From assembly GCA_041649995.1 (NCBI GenBank), contig JBAZMA010000003.1:124001-188000 (forward strand): a DNA stretch of 64,000 bases. The letters run 5' to 3'. The stretch is from JBAZMA01 sp041649995. GTDB lineage: Bacteria > Omnitrophota > Gorgyraeia > Velamenicoccales > Velamenicoccaceae. Positions 1 to 10,530 of the stretch are shown piece by piece; positions within the stretch are counted from its first letter, which is position 1, and each line of letters opens with the position of its first letter. The position numbers were made by a program, and so were the translations under genes. The notes beneath the pieces are model-generated. The model worked only from the letters and a program-made list of their open reading frames with translations, was not told the origin of the DNA and did not search any database.

Positions 1-1
1 A

Positions 2-901
2 AGCGCGGAGGTCAATGTGGCCTTCCGTTCCGGGAAGACCAAGTTCGCCGAGATCAGGGTGGTGGAATCCTGGTGGCAGACGGAGAAGGCGAATATCATT
101 TTTTTAAGAGACATAACGGAGCGTAAACAGGCTGAGGAGGTTTTGAAAAGGGACAATACTGTTTTGGAAGCGCTGGTGGAGGAAAAGACGCGGCGCGCCC
201 TGCAAATGCAGCAGGAGGTTGAGCGGGCCAAGCGTCTTTCGGATATCGGGACATTGGCCGCGACCATCGCGCACGAGCTGCGCAATCCCCTGGCCGCGAT
301 TTCCCTGGCCGCGCTCAATATCGGACGCAAGGCGCAGAATCCGGACCTGGCGCCGAATCTGGAGAATATCCAAAAAAAAATAACGGAGAGCGACAAGATC
401 ATCAACAACCTTCTGTTTTATTCAAGGCTCCGGCCGCCTCATCTGGAAAAGATCTTCATCAACGCTCTTTTGGAGGAATGCGTCGAGGCGGCGCAGAAGC
501 AGACGAAGAAAAAACTGGCCATCCAAAGAGACCTGGCCACCACTCAACATCAAGCGATTGAAGCCGATCCTCTTCAGATCAAAGAATTATTTTCGAACTT
601 ATTGAATAACGCCATAGACGCGGTCCCTGAAGGGCAGGGGCAGATTACAATCCAAAGTTTCTCTGAAGAAATTTTTTTGAAATTCATCGTCAAGGACAAC
701 GGCGACGGAATCGATAGGAATATGCTGGAAAAAATCTTCGACCCATTTTTTTCAACGAAAGCCAAAGGCACGGGCCTGGGCCTGTCTGTCTGCAGGCAAA
801 TCGTGGACCTTCACAGGGGCCGGCTAGAGATTGAAAGCGAGAAAAAGAAGGGTACGGTTGTCCATCTTTGGCTCTTAAAATCAATCGCCCAGGAGAGATG
901 A
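2..901 (+). CDS. PAS sensor histidine kinase, 3' part (start is left of the window)
   Basis: Cytoplasmic part of a two-component sensor kinase. The frame is open to the left edge, so the GTG at 17 is internal and only about 300 C-terminal residues are seen. In order: the end of a PAS domain (DITERK), a short coiled coil, a HisKA domain with H-box HELRNPL (phospho-His codon 272-274), then HATPase_c with N-box NLLNNAIDA, G1 DNGDGI, F-box FDPFF and G2 GTGLGLS. All catalytic motifs are intact, so it should be an active kinase. The HisKA-HATPase half closely resembles the kinases at 1224 and 34688. No cognate response regulator is visible; it may lie to the left. The input domain cannot be assigned. 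Confidence 0.93.
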   Translation, partial: SAEVNVAFRSGKTKFAEIRVVESWWQTEKANIIFLRDITERKQAEEVLKRDNTVLEALVEEKTRRALQMQQEVERAKRLSDIGTLAATIAHELRNPLAAISLAALNIGRKAQNPDLAPNLENIQKKITESDKIINNLLFYSRLRPPHLEKIFINALLEECVEAAQKQTKKKLAIQRDLATTQHQAIEADPLQIKELFSNLLNNAIDAVPEGQGQITIQSFSEEIFLKFIVKDNGDGIDRNMLEKIFDPFFSTKAKGTGLGLSVCRQIVDLHRGRLEIESEKKKGTVVHLWLLKSIAQER

Positions 902-1022
902 GGTTTTTGTTGCGGTCTTAGGGGGAAACGGGTCAATAAAAAGGGGAAAATGGTCAATCGTTATTCGTATAAAACCTGTATGATTGTAACAAATTCTGTT
1001 AAAACATCAGCCCTTTGTCCCT

Positions 1023-1199
1023 ATGGAAATCCTTATTACGAAAGAAGTCGCCCGGAAATTAAGGGTCAGCGAAGAATTTGTCCGCCTTTTGATCCGTCAA
1101 AAAAAGCTCAGGGCCTATCAGGAAGGCCGGCGCGGGGGATATCGCATTTTACAAAAAGATGTGGATAAGTACATAAAAATGAAATTAAAGAAAATTTAA
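1023..1199 (+). CDS. Small excisionase/MerR-type HTH DNA-binding protein
   Basis: A 58-residue basic protein beginning MEILITKEVARKLRVSEE. The pattern (I/L)TxxEVAxxLxVSxxxVRxLIRxxxLxAY, then a GGYRI turn and a DVDKYI helix, is that of the HTH_17/excisionase-like winged helix, here as a complete stand-alone domain. It sits between two histidine kinases and ends 24 bp before the start of the second. Such domains act as small DNA-binding adaptors; they are not limited to prophage excision, and no integrase is nearby. It may regulate the neighbouring kinase genes, which is inference. The ATG at 1023 has no strong Shine-Dalgarno sequence, but the protein pattern fixes this start well. Confidence 0.8.
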   Translation: MEILITKEVARKLRVSEEFVRLLIRQKKLRAYQEGRRGGYRILQKDVDKYIKMKLKKI

Positions 1200-1223
1200 A
1201 GACTACCCTGCGACAGGAGTCAA

Positions 1224-4277
<3,054 letters not shown>

Positions 4278-4294
4278 GGCATAAAAAATCACGT

Positions 4295-4337
4295 AAAGGC
4301 TGAAATGGTCATTGCTTTTGAAGCCTTTTATTTTTTT
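4295..4337 (+). terminator. Rho-independent terminator after the histidine kinase
   Basis: AAAGGCT (4295-4301) pairs with AGCCTTT (4322-4328), followed by TA and a seven-T run. It lies 18 bp past the kinase stop codon. The stem is short and the loop is 20 nt, so strength is moderate. Confidence 0.6.
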
Positions 4338-4465
4338 GCCTGGAAGCACACGCAGAATATGGAAAAAGGCCAGAAAAAGGCGGATTTTGCCTATGGCCTT
4401 CGCGTGGCAAACAGGGCAAGATGTGTCCACGGTTTTCTTGCTTTTTACGCAAAAAGGAGCGGAAA

Positions 4466-5020
4466 ATGTCAAAAAGACAGGCAATGATGACGGCTCTTAT
4501 GGCCGTTTTTGGTATGGGAGTGTTGGCCGCGCCACGGATTTTTGCCGCTGAACCGCAGGCAGAAGCGCAGATCTTAAACAGACAGGGCAGGAATATCGGG
4601 ACGGCGCGATTTTCAAAAGCGGACGCGGGCGTGAAGGTACAAGTGAGCCTTAAGGGCCTTGAGCCGGGGATCTATGCCCTGCACATTCATGATAAGGATG
4701 TTTGCTCAGCGCCTGATTTTTCCTCGGCAGGCGAACATTTCAATCCTTCAGGAAGAAAGCACGGATTCCTGAATTCGGAAGGGCCCCATGCCGGCGATCT
4801 TCCCAATGTGACGGTTGGAGAGGACGGAACAGTCGAAGAGGAGTTTGTGACGGGGTTATTGTCCCTGGAAAAAGGGGAAGATGCTTCTCTTGTGGGTGAT
4901 ACGCAAACGTCCATCCTTATCCATTCTCAGCCCGATGATTATATCACGGATCCGGCAGGCGGAGCCGGGGACAGGATTGCCTGCGGCCCTATTGTCGCGG
5001 TGAAGCCCGAGGAACAATGA
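4466..5020 (+). CDS. sodC: Periplasmic Cu/Zn superoxide dismutase
   Basis: Converts superoxide to H2O2 and O2 outside the cytoplasm. A signal peptide (MSKRQAMMTALMAVFG..) is followed by the SOD beta-barrel. All metal ligands are visible: HIH for copper; H, H, H and D in SAGEHFNPSGRKH and PHAGDLPN for the bridging His and zinc; and the late copper His in ILIHSQ. The disulphide pair is in DVCSAP and RIACG. I chose the ATG at 4466 because AAAGGAG lies just before it and a signal peptide starts there; the frame extends upstream to 4421. An entericidin-like lipoprotein gene follows 19 bp later. This is an oxygen-defence gene in an otherwise anaerobic gene set. Confidence 0.95.
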   Translation: MSKRQAMMTALMAVFGMGVLAAPRIFAAEPQAEAQILNRQGRNIGTARFSKADAGVKVQVSLKGLEPGIYALHIHDKDVCSAPDFSSAGEHFNPSGRKHGFLNSEGPHAGDLPNVTVGEDGTVEEEFVTGLLSLEKGEDASLVGDTQTSILIHSQPDDYITDPAGGAGDRIACGPIVAVKPEEQ

Positions 5021-5039
5021 AGTATTCAAGGAGGATAAC

Positions 5040-5174
5040 ATGACGAAAAAGTTGATGGTATTGCTGGTTTTGGCGGTCCTTGTCGCAGGGTGCGAAACCA
5101 CCAGCGGAGCCGGCCGTGATATCGAAAATACCGGAGAAAATATCCAGGAAGGCGTCGGAGACCTGACGCGATAG
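5040..5174 (+). CDS. Entericidin-like small lipoprotein
   Basis: A 44-residue protein: a hydrophobic signal with lipobox LVAGC, then ETTSGAGRDIENTGENIQ. The pattern GCxTxxGxGxDIxxxGxxI is that of the entericidin A/B family, tiny envelope lipoproteins often made under stress. CAAGGAGG precedes the ATG. It probably shares a transcript with sodC and ends before the terminator at 5193. Its molecular role is not established even in model bacteria beyond envelope localisation. Confidence 0.82.
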   Translation: MTKKLMVLLVLAVLVAGCETTSGAGRDIENTGENIQEGVGDLTR

Positions 5175-5192
5175 CCGCAGGCATCCTTAAAG

Positions 5193-5238
5193 GCCCTGAT
5201 GGAGAGCGAAATCCCGCGCTTCGATTCAGGGCTTTTTT
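5193..5238 (+). terminator. Terminator after sodC-entericidin
   Basis: GCCCTGA (5193-5199) pairs with TCAGGGC (5226-5232), followed directly by six T. It separates the SOD unit from the ArsR promoter 26 bp downstream. Confidence 0.8.
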
Positions 5239-5263
5239 GTGCCCTCTTTTTAAAGGTTTTGTC

Positions 5264-5291
5264 TTGACAGAATGGGCCTTGGGTCTATAAT
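5264..5291 (+). promoter_or_regulatory. Sigma70-type promoter for the arsR-Ehr operon
   Basis: TTGACA (5264-5269), 16 bp, TATAAT (5286-5291): a near-perfect match. It lies 35 bp before the ArsR start codon. The downstream complex genes follow with no terminator, so this probably drives the whole operon. Confidence 0.8.
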
Positions 5292-5298
5292 TATCCTT

Positions 5299-5308
5299 TA
5301 TTCGAATA
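5299..5308. promoter_or_regulatory. Possible ArsR operator
   Basis: A perfect 10-bp palindrome, TATTCGAATA, lies just after the -10 box and before the ArsR RBS, where a repressor would block transcription. ArsR/SmtB proteins bind AT-rich palindromes, so autoregulation is plausible. This is inference. Confidence 0.45.
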
Positions 5309-5326
5309 TTGAGAAATAAGGAATAA

Positions 5327-5650
5327 ATGGAAGAACTCGCGTATAAGATCAAATCGGATTTCCTGAAGACCCTGGCGCATCCCCTGCGGCTGCAAGTCAT
5401 CGAATTGCTTAAGGACGGCGAGCGCAAGGCCGGCGAGCTTGTCCGCGCCCTGGGCATTCCTCAATCCAGCCTGTCCCGTCATTTGCTGGCTTTGCGCGAG
5501 GCGGGCATTCTCAGGGCCAGACAGCAGGGGACTGTGATCTTTTACGCTGTTGAGGACAAGGGTATTTTTCAGGTTCTGCGGCCGATCGCCGAACTTTTAA
5601 GGAAAAAACTTAACAAAACAGCCACAGTGCTCGACAGCCTCGGGAAATGA
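5327..5650 (+). CDS. ArsR-family winged-helix transcriptional regulator
   Basis: 107 residues with the ArsR fold: LKTLAHPLRLQVIELL (first helices), then a recognition helix in IPQSSLSRHLLALREAGIL and a beta-wing QQGTVIFYAV. The ELKVCVCDL-type cysteine metal site of arsenic or zinc sensors is absent; no cysteine is present at all. It therefore senses something other than soft metals, or is not ligand-gated in the classic way. AAGGAATAA precedes the ATG. It leads the Ehr-like operon (41-bp gap to the first membrane subunit), so it likely controls expression of that complex. Confidence 0.9.
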   Translation: MEELAYKIKSDFLKTLAHPLRLQVIELLKDGERKAGELVRALGIPQSSLSRHLLALREAGILRARQQGTVIFYAVEDKGIFQVLRPIAELLRKKLNKTATVLDSLGK

Positions 5651-5691
5651 AGCTTTAGAATCTTATCCCAAGAGAAAGATATTCTCCTTTG

Positions 5692-7515
5692 ATGGGCTTT
5701 TTACATCCGTTGTTTTTGCTTGATCCTCTGTCGTTGTTCTTCCTGTTCGTCATCGCCGTCATATCCCTTCCTGTCTGCGTCTATTCCCTGGGTTATCTTC
5801 AGGGGACCCCGTCAAGAAAAACACTGCTTTTCTGGGCCCTGTTGGCGGCCTTCATAGCCTCCATGGCTTTTGTCGTGACCGTCTCTAACGCCTTTTTCTT
5901 TCTGGTGGCCTGGGAAATCATGTCCCTGGTGTCGTTTTTTCTCGTTGTTTTTGATTCGGAGCATGAAAAATCGGTGAAGGCGGGGATCATTTACGCCGTG
6001 ATGACGCATATCGGCACGGCCTTTCTGGTCGCCGCTTTTTTGATTTTTTATCGATACGCGGGTTCTTTCGATTTCCAGGATTTCAGACAGGCCGGCCTTC
6101 TCATGCCTTCTTCCGACAGAAATGCCGTTTTTTTGCTTTTGCTGGCAGGTTTCGGGACTAAGGCCGGTATCGTGCCTTTGCATGTCTGGCTGCCTTACGC
6201 GCATCCTCAGGCCCCCAGCCCCATCTCAAGCCTTATGTCGGGCGTCATGATCAAGACCGCCGTCTATGGCCTTATCCGTTTTGTGATCTTCATCCTGGGA
6301 GCGCAGGTTTCCTGGTGGGGAGGCTTGGTTGTGGTCCTGGCCGGCATTTCCTGTCTTGTGGGCGTGCTTTACGCTTTGATGGAGCATGACATTAAGAGGT
6401 TGTTGGCTTTTTGCAGTGTTGAAAATATCGGGATTATCCTGATGGGCGTGGGGTTATCCATGTTTTTTTTCAGTCTTCAGATGCCGTTTTTGGCGGTTTT
6501 TGCCCTGCTGGCTGGCTTGTATCATTTGGTGAACCACGCCATTTTTAAAGGGCTCCTGTTCATGGCGGCCGGCAGTGTTTACAAAGCGACGGGGACCCGG
6601 GATATGGAGAAGCTGGGCGGTTTGATCAAAAAAATGCCTCAGACAGCCGCCTATTTTCTGGTTGGGGCCATGGCCATTTCCGCGTTGCCGCCCTTATGCG
6701 GTTTTGTCAGCGAATGGCTGACATTGCAGGCGTTTGTTATGGGAAGCATTCAGTTGAGGGGAGGCGCCGGGCTTTTCCTTGGGATTTGCGCCGCGGCGTT
6801 CGCTTTGGCCGGCAGCCTGGCGGCTGCCTGTTTTGTCAAAGCCTTTGGCGTTACCTTCCTGGCTCTTCCCAGGAGCCGTCACGCCGAGTGCGCAGGGGAG
6901 GTTCCCCTGTCCATGAGGATGGGCATGGGCTTTTTGGCTTTTTTGACAGTCGCTTTCGGTCTCGCCTCCGGTTTTATCGTCAAGGTCCTCTCGGGCGTTT
7001 CCTCGCAGGCCCTGCGCGTTGATATCAGCGGCATGCGTTTTTCCTTGAATGCTGTCACTCTGGCGCCTTCCCTGGCCCGCGGTGTTTCCTTGTCTGTGCC
7101 TTTCCTGGCCGGGACGCTTTCGGTCCTGGGTCTGGGGGCCTGGGCCCTCCTGAGGCTGAAAGCGAAACGGCCTGTTCGCTACAGGACATGGGATTGCGGG
7201 TATTATAAGCTGGACAGCCGCAATGAATATACGGCGAAGGCTTTTTCCAAGCCGTTCCGTGTCGCCTTCAGTTTTTTCCTTCGTCCTTACCGCAGGACCC
7301 AGAAGATCCGCGAATCATTTTATCATGTCACATCGTTTGCCTATGAAACGCAGACAACGCCTGTTTTCAATAAATATTTTTATCAGCCCCTGCTGGGCCT
7401 GGTATTGCGGTCGGCCAAATTCATGAGGCGGATGCAGCCGGGCAGTATCCACCTGTATCTGGGGTATATTTTTGTGACTGTTCTCGTTCTGATCCTGTTT
7501 TTGAAGGCATTCTAG
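5692..7515 (+). CDS. hyfB: Antiporter-like membrane subunit of an Ehr/Hyf-type complex (NuoL family)
   Basis: A 607-residue polytopic membrane protein of the complex I/Mrp antiporter family (HyfB/HycC/NuoL). The signature segment GTKAGIVPLHVWLPYAHPQA with the following SGVMIKTAVYG carries the conserved lysines of the proton channel, and an early membrane Glu sits in VAWEIMSLVSF. A soluble C-terminal stretch with TWDCGYYKLDSRNEYTAKAF is typical of HyfB-like proteins. It should form one ion-translocating half channel. A TTG lies one codon upstream; I take the ATG at 5692. First structural gene of the operon; the next gene starts 4 bp after its stop. Confidence 0.92.
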   Translation: MGFLHPLFLLDPLSLFFLFVIAVISLPVCVYSLGYLQGTPSRKTLLFWALLAAFIASMAFVVTVSNAFFFLVAWEIMSLVSFFLVVFDSEHEKSVKAGIIYAVMTHIGTAFLVAAFLIFYRYAGSFDFQDFRQAGLLMPSSDRNAVFLLLLAGFGTKAGIVPLHVWLPYAHPQAPSPISSLMSGVMIKTAVYGLIRFVIFILGAQVSWWGGLVVVLAGISCLVGVLYALMEHDIKRLLAFCSVENIGIILMGVGLSMFFFSLQMPFLAVFALLAGLYHLVNHAIFKGLLFMAAGSVYKATGTRDMEKLGGLIKKMPQTAAYFLVGAMAISALPPLCGFVSEWLTLQAFVMGSIQLRGGAGLFLGICAAAFALAGSLAAACFVKAFGVTFLALPRSRHAECAGEVPLSMRMGMGFLAFLTVAFGLASGFIVKVLSGVSSQALRVDISGMRFSLNAVTLAPSLARGVSLSVPFLAGTLSVLGLGAWALLRLKAKRPVRYRTWDCGYYKLDSRNEYTAKAFSKPFRVAFSFFLRPYRRTQKIRESFYHVTSFAYETQTTPVFNKYFYQPLLGLVLRSAKFMRRMQPGSIHLYLGYIFVTVLVLILFLKAF

Positions 7516-7518
7516 CCG

Positions 7519-8433
7519 ATGAAACCATCCGTCCTGTTGATGACCGGGCAGTGGATCTTTTTCCTGGCGGCGGCGCCGTTTGTCAGCGGCCTCATCGCGT
7601 GGATGAAGAACCGTCTGCGTATGCGCCGGGGCCAAAGCGTGTTCCAGCCCTATCACAACCTGGCAAAACTGTTTTCGAAAAGAGAGGTATTTTCGGAGAC
7701 GACATCGTGGATTTTTTGTTTCGCGCCGGCGGCTGTCATGGCTTCGGCCCTTTCCGTCAGCCTTTTGGTGCCAGTTTTTATGGCCCCTGAGCTGCCCGGG
7801 CTCGGGGATTTTCTGGCGCTTATTTTTATTTTCGCTTTGGGCCGGTTTTTTCTGGCCCTGGCGGCGCTGGATTCGGGCAGCGCTTTCGGCGGCATGGGTT
7901 CCTCCAGGGAAATGTTCATCTCCAGCCTCGCGGAGCCGGCCCTCTGTCTGGTCGTCTTTTCGGTGGCTGTGTCCTTTTCTTCAACAAGTCTGGCGGCATT
8001 CAGCGGCCTGCATCCGGTGGGCGTTTCCTCGGTGGTCGCCTCGGCCGCTTTGTTTCTGGTGATGCTTGCCGAAACCTCGCGTGTTCCCGTGGACAATCAG
8101 GAGACCCATCTGGAATTGACCATGGTCCATGAAGCCATGGTCCTGGAGTATTCGGGCCGAAGCCTTGCGGTCCTGGAAATGTCTTCGCACATCAAACAGA
8201 TGGTCTGGTTTTTCCTGATCGCGCAGCTGATTTTTCCCATCGGAGCGCCTTTTGCCGATGGGTTCTTGATGTGGTCGGCGTGGTTTGTTGCGCGCGTCTT
8301 GGTCATCGCGGCGGCCGTGGCCATCCTGGAAGTTTCTGTGGCGAAAATGCGGCTGTTTCGGGTCGGGGATCTGCTGGGATTCGCCTTTGTCCTGGGTGTA
8401 ATCGCCCTGGTTTGCGCGCTTAAGGGAGTCTAG
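7519..8433 (+). CDS. hyfC: NuoH-like membrane anchor subunit of the Ehr/Hyf-type complex
   Basis: 304 residues of the HyfC/HycD/NuoH family, the membrane subunit that docks the electron-transfer arm and links it to ion channels. The conserved acidic loop AETSRVPVDNQETHLELT and the following MVHEAMVLEYSG are intact. About eight hydrophobic helices are seen. The gene starts 4 bp after the upstream stop, indicating tight operon organisation. With the loss of NiFe ligands in the large subunit, this subunit supports a quinone-like or unknown acceptor site rather than proton reduction; that is inference. Confidence 0.92.
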   Translation: MKPSVLLMTGQWIFFLAAAPFVSGLIAWMKNRLRMRRGQSVFQPYHNLAKLFSKREVFSETTSWIFCFAPAAVMASALSVSLLVPVFMAPELPGLGDFLALIFIFALGRFFLALAALDSGSAFGGMGSSREMFISSLAEPALCLVVFSVAVSFSSTSLAAFSGLHPVGVSSVVASAALFLVMLAETSRVPVDNQETHLELTMVHEAMVLEYSGRSLAVLEMSSHIKQMVWFFLIAQLIFPIGAPFADGFLMWSAWFVARVLVIAAAVAILEVSVAKMRLFRVGDLLGFAFVLGVIALVCALKGV

Positions 8434-8440
8434 AAAAGAG

Positions 8441-9073
8441 ATGCAAACGCTGATTTTGTTCCTGATCCTTATTTCGACATACCTGATGACATCGGCCAAA
8501 CGCGTGCCGGCCCTTGTCCGCAGTTTTCAATATCAGTCATTCGGGCTTTTTTTGGCGACGCTTATCGAGGCCGCGCGTGAAGGTTCCCCCGGTTTGTACG
8601 CGATCGCCGCGCTTGTTTTTATCCTGAAAGTTTCCCTGATCCCGCGCGTGCTTTTGGCCGTCGCCAGGAAGATCAAGGCGAATGAAGATCTCGGGTTGCT
8701 GATCAATCCGCAGTTGTCTCTTTTTATGGCCCTGACGCTGACCTATGTTTCATGGATTTTTGCCGGACAGCTCGTTTCTTCCGGCGGCGAAGGAAAGACG
8801 ATGCTGGCTATCGCGTTCTTTGTCGTCCTGGCAGGGCTGTTTTTGATGATATTCCGCATGACCGCCCTGGCCCAGGTCATCGGCCTGTGCGTGATGGAGA
8901 ACGGCCTGTTCCTGCTGGCGGCTTCCATTTCCGGAGGCATGCCGTTTTTTGTGGAGATCGCGATATTCTTCGATGTTCTCGTCAGCGTCCTGATCATGGG
9001 GTTTTTTGTCTACAGGATCAACCGGCTTTTTACCCATATCGATGTGGATAAGCTCACGCGTTTAAAAGGATGA
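8441..9073 (+). CDS. hyfE: NuoK-like membrane subunit (HyfE family)
   Basis: 210 residues, with about six hydrophobic segments. The C-terminal half matches NuoK/MnhC-like folds (AQVIGLCVMENGLFLLAAS, then VEIAIFFDVLVSVLIMG), including the buried Glu of the ENGLFL helix. The N-terminal extension is typical of HyfE. It begins 8 bp after hyfC, and its stop overlaps the next start by 4 bp (ATGA), implying translational coupling. Confidence 0.9.
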   Translation: MQTLILFLILISTYLMTSAKRVPALVRSFQYQSFGLFLATLIEAAREGSPGLYAIAALVFILKVSLIPRVLLAVARKIKANEDLGLLINPQLSLFMALTLTYVSWIFAGQLVSSGGEGKTMLAIAFFVVLAGLFLMIFRMTALAQVIGLCVMENGLFLLAASISGGMPFFVEIAIFFDVLVSVLIMGFFVYRINRLFTHIDVDKLTRLKG

Positions 9074-10530
9074 TGCCTTTATCTCTGGTGTTTATTTTTG
9101 GAATTCCGGCGGCCCTGACGGTCCTGGGCCTGTTCGTCAGGACATCGCGCCCGCTGGGAATCGCCCATAATGCCGGCTATCTGTCGGTTTTGTGCGCCGC
9201 GGGGATTCTCTTCAAAGAAGTCCTTTTCCAGGGCCCTTGCGTCGTCCGCGATTTTCTGTATGTCGATGTTCTTTCCGCTTTTTTCATCCTGGTGACGGCT
9301 GTCATCAGTTTTGCCGCCAGCCTTTATTCCACTGGCTACGTGAAGAAGGACACCGGCGAGGGGGTCATCTCCGAACAAAAGGCCAGGGTCTATTACACGC
9401 TCTTCAACCTGTTTTGTTTTTCCATGTTTTTCTGCCCGGCCCTCAATAATCTGGGCCTGTTGTGGGTGGCGGTTGAGATGACCACACTGGTTTCGGCCTT
9501 CCTCGTCGGCTTTTACAACAAAAAAGAATCCGTGGAGGCGGCCTGGAAATACATCATCATCTGCTCGGTCGGCATCATTTTCGCGCTGTTAGGCACGATC
9601 CTTTTCGCCTACGCCTATTCTTTGACCGGGGCCAAAACTCTCGCCTGGACGGATATGATGGCTTTGGCTCAGGGCCTGGACCCGCGCGTCCTGAAGATCG
9701 CTTTTATTTTCATCCTTGTCGGATACGGGACAAAGGCCGGTCTGGCGCCCATGCATACCTGGCTTCCGGACGCCCACAGCCAGGCTGTGGCCCCGATCAG
9801 CGCCCTTTTGTCCGGAGTCCTGCTGAAGACCGCGTTCTACGCGATCCTCAGATTCGGCATGATCCTGATCAAGGCCGGGGAGTTGGCGTATTTTTCCCAT
9901 CTGATGATGTTTTTCGGGTTGATCTCCCTGGTGATCTCCTGTGGTTTTATTCTTGTGCAAAAAGACGTCAAGAGGCTCCTGGCCTACAGCAGTATCGAAC
10001 ACATCGGGCTTGTGGCGGTCAGCTTCGGCCTCGCTACGCCTTTGGCTTTTGCCGCGGGGCTTTTTCATGTCTTCAATCACGCCGTGACCAAGGCCTTCAT
10101 GTTTTTCGGCGCGGGCAATATCGTCCACGCGTATAAAAAACGCAATATGAATTCCATCAAAGGCGTGATGAGGCTTCTGCCGTTTACCGGGGTCATGACC
10201 CTGTTGGGCGTTTTTGCCCTCGGAGGGTTTCCGCCTTTTTCCGTTTTTGCCAGCGAGTTTCTGGTCCTCGCGGCGGCTTTCGCAAACGGTTCTTACGCGG
10301 TCGGAGGCTGTCTTCTTTTGTTCCTGGGGCTTGTTTTCGCGGCTTTTCTCCATCATTTTGCAAAAATGCTCTACGGCCATCTGCCCAAAGGCGCCCAAGC
10401 GCAGGGAGAGCCTTTGAGCGGAAAAGCCGCTTTTATCTTTTTATTTATCCTGATGCTGGCCGCGGGCGCGGCTTTCGCGTTTGTCAAAGAGGATGCCTTA
10501 TGGATCACGAAAAAATTGTTCCAGATATAG
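9070..10530 (+). CDS. hyfF: Antiporter-like membrane subunit (NuoN/NuoM family, HyfF)
   Basis: 486 residues, about fourteen helices. The channel signature GYGTKAGLAPMHTWLPDAHS and SGVLLKTAFYAILR carries the conserved lysines, and an early membrane Glu is in VAVEMTTLVSAF. This is the second antiporter-like module, so the complex has two potential ion half-channels besides the NuoK-like one. Its start overlaps hyfE by 4 bp, and its 3' end overlaps the large-subunit gene by 31 bp, unusually deep for coupling in this operon. Confidence 0.92.
   Translation: MMPLSLVFIFGIPAALTVLGLFVRTSRPLGIAHNAGYLSVLCAAGILFKEVLFQGPCVVRDFLYVDVLSAFFILVTAVISFAASLYSTGYVKKDTGEGVISEQKARVYYTLFNLFCFSMFFCPALNNLGLLWVAVEMTTLVSAFLVGFYNKKESVEAAWKYIIICSVGIIFALLGTILFAYAYSLTGAKTLAWTDMMALAQGLDPRVLKIAFIFILVGYGTKAGLAPMHTWLPDAHSQAVAPISALLSGVLLKTAFYAILRFGMILIKAGELAYFSHLMMFFGLISLVISCGFILVQKDVKRLLAYSSIEHIGLVAVSFGLATPLAFAAGLFHVFNHAVTKAFMFFGAGNIVHAYKKRNMNSIKGVMRLLPFTGVMTLLGVFALGGFPPFSVFASEFLVLAAAFANGSYAVGGCLLLFLGLVFAAFLHHFAKMLYGHLPKGAQAQGEPLSGKAAFIFLFILMLAAGAAFAFVKEDALWITKKLFQI

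Noticed and set aside
950..1168. 72-residue ORF
   Set aside because: It overlaps the 58-residue HTH gene in another frame, has no RBS and no recognisable pattern.
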